A DNA stretch of 64,000 nucleotides from Branchipolynoe longqiensis (taxonomy: Eukaryota; Annelida; Polychaeta; Phyllodocida; Polynoidae), in contig CM059198.1 in the NCBI GenBank assembly GCA_030323885.1, positions 61,530,917 to 61,594,916 on the forward strand, in the 5' to 3' direction. Of this stretch, positions 21,314 through 31,859 are shown in pieces. The notes beneath the pieces were generated by a model that was not told the origin of the DNA, did no database searches, and saw nothing but the letters and a program-made list of their open reading frames with translations. Both the position numbers and the translations under genes were made by a program. How positions within the stretch are numbered: the first letter of the stretch is position 1; every line of letters begins with the position of its first letter.

Positions 21314-22376
21314 AGCTAGGATTCCATATACGCGTAATGCGTAATGCGTTATGCGTATTGCGTTATGCGTTATGCGAATGCCAGCATTCCATATACGCGT
21401 AATGCGTATTGCGTTATGCGTTATGCGTTATGCAGAGAAGTATATAAAAAGTACATGTGTCTATCTATCTGTCTGCATGTATTATATATATACATATATA
21501 TACATACCTATATATACACGTATAGACATATATACACGTATAGACATGTATTATATAGATCTATGTAGATACAGGGATAAAGACTGGGGGCTAGCCTTTC
21601 GTCATTTAGCTAGCCTTTGGTTGTGTAGTTACAGGGTTTAAAAGACTCTTTACATGCCTATAAACATGTAGGTTTATGTGGGCGGACCTGTTAGAAAGCA
21701 GTCTTCATATTTGGGACGGTCCTAACATCCCTCAAAGCAAGCTAAACTGAGCCATGTTTGCACCCTCCCATTCTTCGTATTTCTCATGAAGACTGCTTCC
21801 TAACAGGTCCGCCGCATAAACCTACATGTTTGCACCATCCCATTCTTCATATTTCTCATGAAGACTGCTTCCTAACAGGTCCGCCGCATAAACCTACAAT
21901 TTTGCACCGTCCCATTCTTCATATTTCTCATGAAGACTGCTTCCTAACAGGTCCGCCGCATAAACCTACATGTTTGTACCGTCTACCACTACCATACTCA
22001 GCAGCATTGGAGACTGCTTCCTAACAGGTCCGCCGCATAAACCTACATGTTTGTACCGTCTACCACTACCATTCTCAGCAGCATTGGAGACTGCTTCCTA
22101 ACAGGCCGCGCTCCACCTTGTCCCGGCTGTCCATAATTATCAGTCGCTTCCTCCAACGTTATATCAATGGACAAAGGCGACTGAGGACTTTCTATTCGCA
22201 CCACCTTTACGCATTATGCACCGATCGCTACATGGAGCGATCGGGATAATGGATTTTATTCGCATTCACATTCGCATTACGCATTACGCGTATATGGAAT
22301 GTAGCTCATAGGTTTCAAGGCGTTTCGATTTTTTGTCGCATTCGCATTACGCATTACGCGTATATGGAATGCAGCC
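21314..22376. mobile_element. 1063-bp TTAA-flanked inverted-repeat element enclosing a minisatellite
   Basis: TTAA stands at 21310-21313 and 22377-22380. The ends carry inverted ATTCCATATACGCGTAATGCG. Extra internal copies of this terminus occur near 21384 and 22270-22306, so the termini are themselves duplicated. The interior has TA-rich DNA, an inverted AGGTTTATGTGGGCGGACC segment and a 72-bp-type minisatellite. There is no transposase. It resembles a piggyBac-type non-autonomous element. Confidence 0.8.
21758..22110. repeat. Minisatellite inside the TTAA element
   Basis: The units contain GAAGACTGCTTCCTAACAGG, TCCGCCGCATAAACCTACA and TGTTTGCACC, repeated five times in full or in part. An inverted single copy lies at about 21667-21725. 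Confidence 0.85.
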
Positions 22377-22446
22377 TTAAGCGGACTTTAGCTATTACCA
22401 GCTACACTAGGTGACAATAATTCTTTAAAATTCCACTGGTTCCAAT

Positions 22447-22660
22447 TTGTGTGTTGGGGTTTTATGACCTAGAAACATCTATCGTCATATCAGGATGGTT
22501 AATAAACAGAAACATGCATTGGAAAGTACATACAATGATACATCCACCGTTCATATACAATTGATTTTGTTTTGTTATTGGGAGGGTTTCCGTCCTAGTA
22601 ACATCTAAGAATGGTCGCGAATTGTGACATTGAATACAGATAGCGAGTTATGACTATATT
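22447..22660 (-). mobile_element. Two SINE family A tail fragments
   Basis: GTTGGGGTTTTATGACC at 22453 and GGAGGGTTTCCGTCCTAG at 22580 are both tail-proximal pieces in the same orientation. The second runs into the 13-bp array. Confidence 0.6.
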
Positions 22661-22669
22661 CCCTTCCCC

Positions 22670-23450
22670 ACTGGGTTATATCACTGGGTTATATCACTGG
22701 GTTATATCACTGGGTTATATCACTGGGTTATATCACTGGGTTATATCACTGGGTTATATCCCTGGGTTATATCACTGGGTTATATCACTGGGTTATATCA
22801 CTGTTATATCACTGGGTTATATCACTGGGTTATATCACTGGGTTATATCACTGGGTTATATCACTAGAGTATATCACTGGGTTATATCACTGGGTTATAT
22901 CACTGGGTTATATCACTGGGTTATATCACTGGATTATATCACTGGGTTATATCACTGGGTTATATCATTGGGTTATGTCATGGGTTATATCACTAGATTA
23001 TATCACTGGGTTATATAACTGGGTTATATCACTGGGTTATATCACTGGGTTATATCACTGGGTTATATCACTGGGTTATATCACTGGGTTATATCACTGG
23101 GTTATATCACTGGGTTATATCACTGGGTTATATCAATGTGCTATATCACTGGGGTATATCACTGGGTTATATCACTGGGTTATATCACGGTGCTATATCA
23201 TTGGGTTATATCACTGGGTTATATCACTGGGTTATATCACTGGGTTATATCACTGGGTTATATCACTGGGTTATATCACTGGGTTATATCACTGGGTTAT
23301 ATCACTGGGGTATATCACTGGGTTATATCACTGGCTTATATCACTGGGTTATATCACTGGGTTATATCACTGGGTTATATCACTGGGGTATATCACTGGG
23401 TTATATCACTGGGTTATATCACTGGGTTATATCACTGGGTTATATCACAT
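22670..23450 (+). repeat. 13-bp minisatellite CTGGGTTATATCA, about 60 units
   Basis: The array is nearly perfect, with scattered variants (CTGGGGTATATCA, CTAGATTATATCA) and one 9-bp unit near 22801. No unit creates a stop in several frames, so long but artefactual open frames cross it. Confidence 0.95.
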
Positions 23451-23504
23451 TTGGTGATATCAATATTACACTGAGCAAAAGACGTCAGTAAGTATATCTA
23501 GCTA

Positions 23505-24015
23505 TATATATATATTATTATGCTGTATAAGAATTATACGAGTATAATAAGCCGGAGTATCCCTCCTTTCCCTCATCACTCACTCAGCTCCATGGACTGA
23601 GGGAGTCTGCCATGGTCATTTACTCCTCCATCCAGTGTGAGACCTCTATTTGCTCCCCAAGATAAAGCCAGCAGCACTTCAACACTTTGCAAGCAGCTTT
23701 TATGAAATGTACAATCACACAAAATAACATCACTCTCATAGCAGAGAGCTAATTGGAGAGTGGTGGTTAAGTAATGAAAGCAGTCTTTGTCGGATTGCGA
23801 CTGACAGCATGATGACAGTGAGTGAGGATAACGGGCGATGAGGCATGGGCGAGCAGGTGGCACCACATGGGGAAGGTATGACGTACCAATAGATGGCCTA
23901 ATGACTACAGGTGACCAGCCGATGACGTAATGGCTGCCCGGGCGATGGATCTTCTGGCTTATTATTATTATTATACTTGTAGAATGGTTTATACAGCATA
24001 TATATATGTGCTATA
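23505..24015. mobile_element. TA-rich inverted-repeat element (ATGCTGTATAA termini)
   Basis: The left end (TATATATTATTATGCTGTATAA, then TTATACGAGTATAATAAGCC) is roughly complementary to the right end (TTATTATACTTGTAGAATGG, then TTTATACAGCATATATAT). A related terminus with the adjoining CTCATCACTCACTCAGCT segment recurs inverted at 57480-57580. The element carries a non-LTR 3' fragment. Confidence 0.6.
23640..23825 (+). mobile_element. Non-LTR retrotransposon 3' fragment
   Basis: GCAGAGAGCTAATTGGAGAG, then AGTAATGAAAGCAGTCTTTG and GACAGCATGATGA, match the 3' end of 34198-34645. It is 5'-truncated and has no intact frame. Confidence 0.7.
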
Positions 24016-24288
24016 TAATTTATTATGTGGATAAAAATAACGGCAGCCCCTTAATGTTTCTCTTGAACCACCTTAACTTCCATGTTATTTACTGTTTAGC
24101 GGGCATTCTCTCCTCCCCCTCCTCCTATACGCCATGAACCAATTGTCACTCTGCTCATTTTCCATGTGCCAACTGTCACTCCGTTCACTTTCAAAACCTT
24201 TTCGGTAGGGCATATATTCTCCTGCCAGAGAATAAACTCAACCCAAACCAAGTACTAATCTTTCCTTCTCAATTGCGAACAAATAATA
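24016..24288. other. No gene seen
   Basis: Mixed sequence with a short near-duplication (AATTGTCACTCTGCTCATTTTCC and AACTGTCACTCCGTTCACTTTC, 24140-24195). Confidence 0.4.
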
Positions 24289-24466
24289 TATATATATATA
24301 TATATATAGTGTAAATATATATATATGGAACGAGTTAAGCCACCTACTTTACCAACTTACATAGTCCGATCGTTTTGAGCTAATGTAATTTTACTATATT
24401 AGCCTGAATACTATGATCCACCATCCTATAATTTGAAGTAATTTTGCCTAAAATATTAGTCCGTTA
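24289..24466. repeat. Segment duplicated at 29920-30097
   Basis: From the TA repeat through TGGAACGAGTTAAGCCACC to AGTCCGTTAGG, the sequence matches the later copy almost exactly. It contains a diverged TTACATAGTCCGATCG motif related to the TTAA MITEs. Confidence 0.85.
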
Positions 24467-25976
24467 GGTTGATTGATTGATTGATTAGTGGTTGCTTTAC
24501 GCCGTGTCGGCAGCATAGGCCATATTCACGGCGAGAATTTTTTTTTTTTTTTCTTCAAACCATCGCTTTTACATGTAAAAGCAGACAATCAATTATGTGC
24601 CAATAGACACTAATTAAATTAGAAAGCTCACAATCATATATCTGTGGTCAAGGGAAACAAATTCCCATAGAAAAGAAAAGTCTTCATTAATAATTAATAG
24701 AATCCATTAGTAAACTATATAATGAGGTGGTACAGTCCCAGCTGCCCTCAAAAAGTCAAAAATTTTTCCTGTTTTACCTTAGTAAAAAGGTCCATCATAC
24801 TGATGCAGTTACTGCAGTGTAGAAACCGTTGGCGCAGGGCCAAAAAATCAACGCAACTTAGTAAAATGTGTTTGAGTGTCAGTGGGGACTGACACCCAAT
24901 ACATTCAGGGGGAGGTTCCCCCTTGAGCAGAAAAAGCATGTGTAAGCCACGAGTGGCCAACACGGCAGCGACTAAGGACCACTTGGTCCCGCCGACCTCC
25001 CGCATGAGTCTGTGGTGGCTTTCCCACAGATGGTTCAATTTCTTTAAGTTTATTGATGTTTTCATCCCACTCATGTTGCCATTTGGATTTTATGTGGGTG
25101 GCTATTAGTGGTTTCAGATCAGAGTGAGGGATCAGACACGGTTCAAGATCACAGTTCAGGGCCTTCTTCGCAGCCCGATCAGCTCGTTCGTTTCCTTGTA
25201 TGCCAGCATGGCCAGGCACCCAGCACAGGTGGATATCATACCCATCTGTTGTCAGTTGGTTCATTTTATAAATGACCGTTGCTAGAATAGGGTGATTCGT
25301 TTTCAGTCCAGCAACAGCCAGGAGGCAAGAGAAGGAATCACTGTATATAACATAGTTAGTGTGGTTGGATACCTCGATATACTCCAAAGCGAGAAGGAGT
25401 GCTCGGGCCTCTGCAGTGAAAATCGAGCTCTGATCTGGCAAACGTACACCAAATTTTTCCCGTCGGCAGACTGCCGCAGCAGCTACCCGGCTTTGGTCTT
25501 TCGAACCATCAGTATATATGGAGAGGTGGTCTGCAAACTGGCCTTGAATCTCTGCATGCAGTCCTTGGTACTCGAGTGGATGTGTCCCAGATTTCCTCAG
25601 TTCCGTGAGTCGGAGGATAACCGATGGCTTTCTCAACGACCACGGGGGATGTTCTGGGACTTTGGCATCCTCCAACACGTCCAAATCCACGCCCAAGGCC
25701 TCCAAATGAGGTTTCATTCGGAGCCTCAGTGGCCGGATGTAATTTGGCCTGGCTTCATACCTGGATTCGTCATGTCGAATATACACATTGTGTGCAGGAT
25801 TCAATGCATTAGTTTTTATCTTGACTACATATTGCATGGCCAGTTTGATTCTCCTGTTATTAAGTGATGGTTCATTGGCTTCGACATAAAGGCTCTGAAC
25901 TGGGGAGGTGCGGAAGGCCCCAAGGGCCCGGCGCAGTCCCTGGTGGTGGATCGTGTCTAGCAGCCCAATACATGAT
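24467..25976 (-). mobile_element. 5'-truncated Jockey-like non-LTR retrotransposon
   Basis: On the minus strand the element runs from a truncated 5' end at about 25976 to a 3' (AATC)n tail at 24467-24486. It is flanked by TCCGTTAGG on both sides (24458-24466 and right after 25976), the expected target duplication. The locus copy at 30088-30100 has a single TCCGTTAGG and no insertion, so it serves as the empty site. The 3' UTR includes a run of A on the minus strand and GCCGACACGGCGTAAAGC. Confidence 0.9.
24748..25976 (-). pseudogene. Non-LTR ORF2 C-terminus: RT end, RNase H, zinc-knuckle-like tail
   Basis: The open frame extends upstream of the first Met (25837) to the truncation point. The extra residues (HHQGLRRALGAFRTSP) look like the RT thumb of Jockey-type elements. 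RNase H follows, with catalytic Asp in IYTDGSK, Glu in AEARALLLALEY, Asp in YSDSFSCLLA and the WVPGHAGIQGNERADRAAK motif. A single extra base in a T run near 24940 shifts the frame. The tail then continues in the other frame with PPPECIGCQSPLTLKHILLSC, a Cys/His cluster typical of these proteins, and ends at 24748. The 5' truncation and frameshift make it non-functional. Confidence 0.88.
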
Positions 25977-25984
25977 TTCCGTTA

Positions 25985-26047
25985 GGAGATCATCATCATG
26001 ATCATCATCATGCTGTTGGTCGCGATGCGACAAAGACTGCTTTCATT
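25985..26047 (-). mobile_element. Non-LTR (ATG)n-tailed 3' end, cut by the gap
   Basis: ATCATCATCATG and CTGTTGGTCGCGATGCGACA match 30100-30160. The sequence then enters the N gap. Confidence 0.7.
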
Positions 26048-26546
26048 NNNNNNNNNNNNNNNNNNNNNNNNNNNNNNNNNNNNNNNNNNNNNNNNNNNNN
26101 NNNNNNNNNNNNNNNNNNNNNNNNNNNNNNNNNNNNNNNNNNNNNNNNNNNNNNNNNNNNNNNNNNNNNNNNNNNNNNNNNNNNNNNNNNNNNNNNNNNN
26201 NNNNNNNNNNNNNNNNNNNNNNNNNNNNNNNNNNNNNNNNNNNNNNNNNNNNNNNNNNNNNNNNNNNNNNNNNNNNNNNNNNNNNNNNNNNNNNNNNNNN
26301 NNNNNNNNNNNNNNNNNNNNNNNNNNNNNNNNNNNNNNNNNNNNNNNNNNNNNNNNNNNNNNNNNNNNNNNNNNNNNNNNNNNNNNNNNNNNNNNNNNNN
26401 NNNNNNNNNNNNNNNNNNNNNNNNNNNNNNNNNNNNNNNNNNNNNNNNNNNNNNNNNNNNNNNNNNNNNNNNNNNNNNNNNNNNNNNNNNNNNNNNNNNN
26501 NNNNNNNNNNNNNNNNNNNNNNNNNNNNNNNNNNNNNNNNNNNNNN
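26048..26546. other. Assembly gap (499 N)
   Basis: Unknown sequence. Open frames called across it are meaningless. The similar sequence before it and at 30 kb suggests the gap may join two versions of the same locus. Confidence 0.99.
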
Positions 26547-27640
26547 CGAGGATTCATTTGAAGATTTCTTGGACACAGACTCGGCGGTGGAGCTTAAGGC
26601 TCCTCCTCCTCCTTCTCCTAAACGGAGAAAGAAGAAGAAACAGGTGATTTCTTCGGGTGATGAATTCACCAAGGAGCGGGCAGAGTCTGGTTTGCGCAAA
26701 AAGCGGAAGACTAAGTCCAAAAAGAAGAAGAAGAAAAGGAAATATTCTTCTTCTGAGTCGTCCATTGGGTCTACTTCTACGGAATCAGACTCAGACACCG
26801 TATATGAAGGGGTCTATGCGGACATTGGCACTAAAGTGGCTAAGAAGGTGGAGAAGCCAAAGGCTAAGCGGATTAAAACCACTACGCTTATGCGCGAGAC
26901 CGTGAATGGTCATTTTCGCACGTTCAAACCGGCGGAGGTTATCTCCAAGTTATGAGATGAGTTAACAGGCATAAAGGGTGTTCCCAACTCCATCATTAAA
27001 GAAATGGATCGGGATGTCAATATGACGGATGACCGTAAGAAGTTTGAGGATGTGTTGCACACAGTGCATAAGGCAGTGTTGGCTACCCTAACAGCTAATG
27101 TTCCTGTGGCTAATAGGATGCAGAGTGAAAATAAGTTCTCGTCTTTGGCTAAGACAATGGACAAAGGCATTGCAGTGTTAGCGGCGGCAGGTAATTACCT
27201 GTCGTATCGAAGATATGAAAATGTCTTCAAGTCAGTTTGCACAGATGCTGGCAAGGAAGTGGCTCGCTCTAAGAAGGTTACCGATAATGAGGGAAGGAGT
27301 TTACGCTTTATCTTGCTCCAGAGCCGATTAAAGGGAAACCTTAGATAATAACCAAGATGTTTGGTGTCAACTACAATACCTCTAAAATTAAAAAAGAGGT
27401 AAGACTGCAGCCAGAGTGGCAAAAACATGGACTGGAGGAAAAACAGGAAGTTCCTCGTTCAAAAAGTCACGAGGGGATTTTCGTCCACGACGGTTCATCA
27501 GAGGAACCAGACCGAGTTCAAACTTTGGTCAAGGGTTTCGGGGCCGGGGCGCTCGCCCAGGCTGGACCGACAACACCGCACGGCCAATAGGTCGAGGGTT
27601 CAACTCGTCGAGACCTTTCCCCAGGGGGGGGTCCAAGTAG
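26547..27640 (+). pseudogene. Gag-like ORF1 of DIRS copy 1, multiply broken
   Basis: It aligns through its length with 62033-63634. It has a charged N-terminal region with PPSPKRRKKKK and KRKTKSKKKKKK basic tracts, then a Ser/Glu-rich patch. A helical domain (EMDRDVNMT through AAGNYLSYRRYENVFKS) follows, and an Arg/Gly-rich tail (RSRGDFRPRR, GQGFRGRGAR) ends it, likely binding nucleic acid. Lesions relative to copy 2 are an in-frame TGA at 26953-26955 (copy 2 has TCA), a one-base loss near 27291 and further indels at 27345-27420. By position it is the gag equivalent. Biochemical function is inferred only. Confidence 0.8.
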
Positions 27641-27642
27641 AG

Positions 27643-29513
27643 GTCCAAACACAAAGTCCCTGTAGCCTCTAAAAACACACAAACTGTAAGCAACTTTGTG
27701 GCTGGTAATATTAGTAATCATATTTCTGAGTGGCACAAAATTACTAGTGACCAAGAAATTATAGAAATAGTTAGGGGTGTTCAAATTCCCTTTACACAAA
27801 TTCCTGTACAAAGTATAATACCTATTCCATATAACATTCAACCAGTTGAACGAGACGCACTAACTAAACAGGTACATAAATTCTTTGAGAAAGGAATTAT
27901 ACAAAAAGTGACACACTGTTCAGGACAGTTTATTTCAAACATTTTCTCGAGACCGAAGCCTAATGGTGATGTTCGAATGATACTGGATTTAACAATCCTT
28001 AATAAAAGGGTGGAATATAGACATTTTAAAATGTTCTCTCTAGATACGGCACGGGATCTGATTACACCAGATGCGTGGATGGCTAGTGTTGATTTACAGG
28101 ATGCATATTATACGCTTCCCATAATGGAAAAATACCAAAAATTTCTTCGATTTATTTGGGATAACCAACTCTATGAGTTTACCTGTATGCCGAATGGCTT
28201 AGCTTGTGCGCCACGTTTATTTACTAAATTGCTTAAACCTGTTTTCTCGGTAATGGCGAGGAAAGGTCATATAATGTTTCCATACATAGATGATTCTTTT
28301 ATTATAGCATCAACACAAATTGGTTGTGTGAATGCAGTTTTGGATTTATGTGCATTACTCACTAAATTGGGGTTTTATGTACATCAACAAAAGTCAAGTG
28401 TTTAAACCAACAAAACAACTTAAATGTTTAGGGTTTATTCTGGATACACAGTCCCTTACAGTGTCGATAACAGAACAAAAACTAATTAAGTTTATGACTA
28501 CAGCGACTCAGATTATTAAGTTATCAAAGCCAAAAATTAGACAGGTTGCTGTTCTTATTGGCATAATGACCTCATATGCACCTGCGGTGTTATATGGGAA
28601 GGCCCATATTAAGTCGCTAGAAATAGATAAAAATTTAGCGTTAACACGAACTAAAGGCAAATTTGAGCGAAAGATGTTTATTTCGCAAGAAGGGTTACAG
28701 GATATTGGATGGTGGATGCAACATATAGCAAGTTCACCAAATCCAATCCGCATGGCGGAACCTAATACAGTGATTACTACTGATGCTTCGTTAGAAGGTT
28801 GGGGAGCTCATCGAGATGGGGTCACAACAGGAGGTAGATGGAATGATGATGAAAAATCAGACCATATTAATGCACTAGAATTGCGTGCTATTTATCTGGG
28901 CTTACGTAGTTTAATAAAGATAAATAAATCACAGGTTAGAATACTAACTGATAATACTACTGCCATGGCATATATTCGTAACATGGGTGGAACCAAATCA
29001 AAGTCTTGCAATCAGTTATCTAAACTGATTTGGAACTGGGTACAGGCTCAACAAGTCTGGCTGACTGTAGCGCATATTCCAGGGTCACAAAATACACTTG
29101 CAGATTATAAAAGTAGAAATTTCCATGACCATTTAGAGTGGTCTCTCTCTACACATTTGTTTAACTTCGTTTGTGGAAAATGGGGTACACCTGAAGTTGA
29201 CCTATTTGCATCACGAAATAATAACAAGTTACCCTGTTATGTTTCTTGGCATCCTGAACCGGATGCTTGGAAAGTAGATGCGTTTGCTATTACCTGGGAA
29301 AATAATTATTTTTATATTTTTCCACCATTTAGCATTATCAGCCGAGTAGTGAGAAAAATCGGCTTGGAAGGGACACATGCGATACTGGTGGTGCCCGATT
29401 GGGACACGCAACCTTGGCTGCCAGCAGTTTCACAACTGGCAAAAGATTGTATACGATTCCCAACAATAAGTAGGTTAAGATTGCTGGTACCGGACGTGCT
29501 TACCTCTCCCTAG
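27643..29513 (+). pseudogene. RT-RNase H polyprotein of DIRS copy 1, one frameshift
   Basis: The RT has FSRPKPNGDVRMILDLT, then motif A VDLQDAYYTLPI, motif B PNGLACAPRLFTKLL and the catalytic motif YIDD. A one-base deletion in an A run near 28390 ends this frame at 28405. The protein continues in the next frame from SQVFKPTKQLKCLGF. RNase H follows (TTDASLEGWGAH, NALELRAIYL, ILTDNTTAMAYI, LADYKSR). A post-RNase-H region comes last (VDLFASRNNN, SWHPEPDAW, ILVVPDWDTQPW), as seen in DIRS-type pol proteins. The frame runs into the terminal repeat and stops at 29513. The family normally also needs a tyrosine recombinase, which is not seen. Confidence 0.88.
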
Positions 29514-29602
29514 CCCACATCTATCCGAAGCTTATACCTCGGTAAAACAACAGTTATCCATCATCTGTACCAAGGTAAGACTCGTATAACTATACTATAT
29601 AT

Positions 29603-29917
29603 ATAAAGTTGGGCTACGGCAAGGAGAGAGACAAGAGCGGTGATGGGTAGGAGACTTTATTTGCGTCAGGGCAGCAAAATATAGGCTACCGGTAAAAAAG
29701 AAAACAAAAATTTTTCAGAGGCAGGAGAGAGACTGACAGCCCGGGCAAGTAGTGCCAGGAACCCACAGGTGGTGGCGCTGGGGTAGCCAGAACCGGGGCA
29801 AATCCGGGCAAGTCAGCGATTGGACAATATAAATAACAGAATAATATCGTAATAATATTACAGATAAACAAGCGAGAGCTCCGCCCCTTTTATATACGTA
29901 TAATACATTATACTCTC
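29603..29917 (-). mobile_element. Solo form of the split-repeat (Ngaro-like) family
   Basis: The left end (AAGTTGGGCTACGGC, GAGAGACAAGAG, TTTATTTGC) and right end (GAGCTCCGCCCCTTTTATA) correspond to repeats A and B of the 1-3 kb element. The middle has diverged and there is no ORF. It is flanked by TA-rich DNA on both sides, the same target type. Confidence 0.7.
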
Positions 29918-29919
29918 TA

Positions 29920-30097
29920 TATATATATATATAATGTGTGTAAATATATATATATGGAACGAGTTAAGCCACCTACTTTACCAACTTACATAGTCCGATC
30001 GTTTTGAGCTAATGTAATTTTACTATATTAGCCTGAATACTATGATCCACCATCCTATAATTTGAAGTAATTTTGCCTAAAATATTAGTCCGTTAGG
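29920..30097. repeat. Duplicate of 24289-24466, without the non-LTR insertion
   Basis: It carries the uninterrupted junction GTCCGTTAGGAGATCATC that is split at 24466/25976. It therefore represents the empty site. Confidence 0.9.
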
Positions 30098-30370
30098 AGA
30101 TCATCATCATCATCATCATCATGCTGTTGGTCGCGATGCGACAAAGACTGCTTTCATTACTTGACTGCCGCTCTCCTGTATGGTGTTTTGTGCGGTTGTA
30201 CATTTCATGAAAGCTGCCTGCAAAAGTGTTGAAGTGCTGCTGGCTTTTGCAAGTTACCAGCGGCACTCTCTCAGGGAGCAAATAGAGGTTTCACACCGGC
30301 AAGAACATGTCCAGACAGGGGCAAAACTATTTGTCCCTGCAGTGGCTGGTCGGGAGATGTTGGGAGTTCC
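30097..30370 (-). mobile_element. Non-LTR 3' fragments, rearranged
   Basis: 30100-30178 matches the (ATG)n-tailed 3' end in minus orientation. 30200-30370 matches the upstream part of the same family (GCAAATAGAGGTTTCACACC, TTTGTCCCTGCAGTGG) and joins it abruptly. An inversion or internal deletion is likely. Confidence 0.65.
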
Positions 30371-30394
30371 ATAGATCAACCACCCTTAATGCTG

Positions 30395-30640
30395 CCACAG
30401 TTACATTTAGGAGATATTTGAAGTGAAAACATGCAAAATATATGTTGGCATGCTTATCACAACTCTGACCACATGTTGAATAATTCTATTAAATTGACTT
30501 AGTCCCCCCCGCCCCCTCCATGTTGCAACAAATACATCCACCGGGGTCTAAGTAAGATATGTAGGTTCAAATCTAGACCAGTGTTCTTGCTTTTGAAAAT
30601 GTGATGTTTTTATTGGACTGTGCAACTTTAAACACATGTC
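30395..30640. mobile_element. TTAA-type MITE (GTTGCATAGTCCGATG family), right part
   Basis: TTAGGAGATATTTGAAGTG through GGACTGTGCAACTTTAAA matches the right two thirds of 40140-40475. The left terminus is missing. Confidence 0.65.
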
Positions 30641-31001
30641 CATAGATTAGTGTGGACGGTGGTCAGCAGTGAAAGGATGATCACCGATATAAATAGGCCA
30701 CCGATCCCCGGACCGGAGATTCTGGACCACCCCAATGACTCGTTGTTTAATCGTTGTAAAGACATCCCCCAGCTTCTATAACCGTCCCACCAGAAGATTA
30801 TTCTTCAACCAAAGATTGAGCCGATTTGTTGGAGCCTCTCTATAATGTTTCAGTTCTGCAACCGGTAACCGTCATAAGGTTACAAACAACCCAGTATCTA
30901 TCTCTTTACTAACACTTCGCGCCCGCTAACAGAGGTCAAGGCCGCATGGAAGGGGGCGGTGCAGCATATGGGCTAGCCTGGCTTCACTACATCTGCAGAT
31001 G
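30641..31001. other. No gene seen
   Basis: Unrecognised sequence with moderate GC and no long open frame. Confidence 0.4.
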
Positions 31002-31320
31002 TTGGATGATTTTACGTCCTGGCAACATCTAAGATCACATCAGGATGGGTACCGACTTGTGACAGTGGGCGCTCATGGCGACTTATAGTGCTGCCCCACT
31101 GGGAAATCAGGTTGCTGGAACCATGACCCGATATACCACTCAGTCACATTACCTGACACTGAGCCAACCAGTCCTTGTCCTATCCTGATAATGCTGAGCG
31201 CTAAGCTAAGAAACGATAAGTATCAATCTTAAGGTCATTGGTTTGACTCGACCAGGAACCGAACTCCCGACCTTCCGCACGCCCGGCCCTCGCTCTACCG
31301 ATTAGGCCACCGCGCCCGCC
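31002..31320 (-). mobile_element. SINE family A, full length
   Basis: Tail GTTGGATGATTTTACGTCC, complete body, and head GATTAGGCCACCGCGCCCG (minus strand GGCGCGGTGGCC type). Confidence 0.85.
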
Positions 31321-31440
31321 TCAGCAGATGTTCATATTGTGGACGAGGGTTGGCCTGATTGCATTTATGTGAGCAGGTATTCAGGTGGCTCAGCAGGGCA
31401 TCGGACCAGCACTTATGGAGAGGGTAGAGGAACTAACAAT

Positions 31441-31563
31441 CTACCGGGTGCCGTGGCCAAATCGGTAGAGCGCAGGCCGGCCTCTCGGTCGGGAGATCCG
31501 GAGTTCAATTGCCGGTCGAGTCAAAGCAATGACTTATAGAATTGAGAGTTGTAGCTTCCTAGC
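31441..31563 (+). mobile_element. SINE family A, head and proximal body
   Basis: CCGGGTGCCGTGGCCAAATCGG through TTGTAGCTTCCTAGCC. It is truncated shortly before the MITE at 31584. Confidence 0.75.
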
Positions 31564-31583
31564 CAGTGGTGGTTTCATTGTCT

Positions 31584-31859
31584 TATGCCTAGTACACACC
31601 TCCCGTATAGGATTCGCGCACTAAAACTCGCGACGCGACCCGACCCGCTTAAAACTGAAAACGGGCTGATTCGTTTTTCGAATCGCGAATCGCAATCGTA
31701 AACGGCCGCTTTTACTAAAAACTGAGTTTTATGCGCCAATCGCAATCGCTAGGTGTGCGCGGGGAGCGCACACCAAGCGATTTTTGTGGGCGAAACGGGC
31801 AGTTTTCGATCGTATACGGGAGGTGTGCGCACACAAACGGTAGGTGTGTACCGGGCATA
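31584..31859. mobile_element. MITE with GTACACACCTCCCGTATA termini
   Basis: The left end ATGCCTAGTACACACCTCCC is complementary to the right end GGTAGGTGTGTACCGGGCAT. A second internal inverted copy (TATACGGGAGGTGTGCGC) lies at about 31812. The core is rich in TCGCGA/GCGAATCG motifs. Confidence 0.7.

Larger units (their letters stand above)
26547..29590 (+). mobile_element. DIRS-like retroelement, copy 1 (decayed)
   Basis: The element holds a gag-like region, then RT, RNase H and a post-RNase-H domain. Its right end (29481-29520, ATTGCTGGTACC, then TCTCCCTAGCC) is the reverse complement of the left end of copy 2 (61325-61360). That implies inverted terminal repeats, as in DIRS1-type elements. 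The 5' end lies in the gap. No tyrosine recombinase is present between the end of the RNase H frame and the terminal repeat, so that gene is deleted or encoded differently. Confidence 0.8.

Noticed and set aside
22650..23491. Long open frames of 112-160 codons with a YITGLYHWVIS repeat
   Set aside because: They are translations of the 13-bp minisatellite. Three frames are open at once, with no start context or domain.
25982..26798. Open frames containing long runs of X
   Set aside because: They span the N gap and have no information content there.
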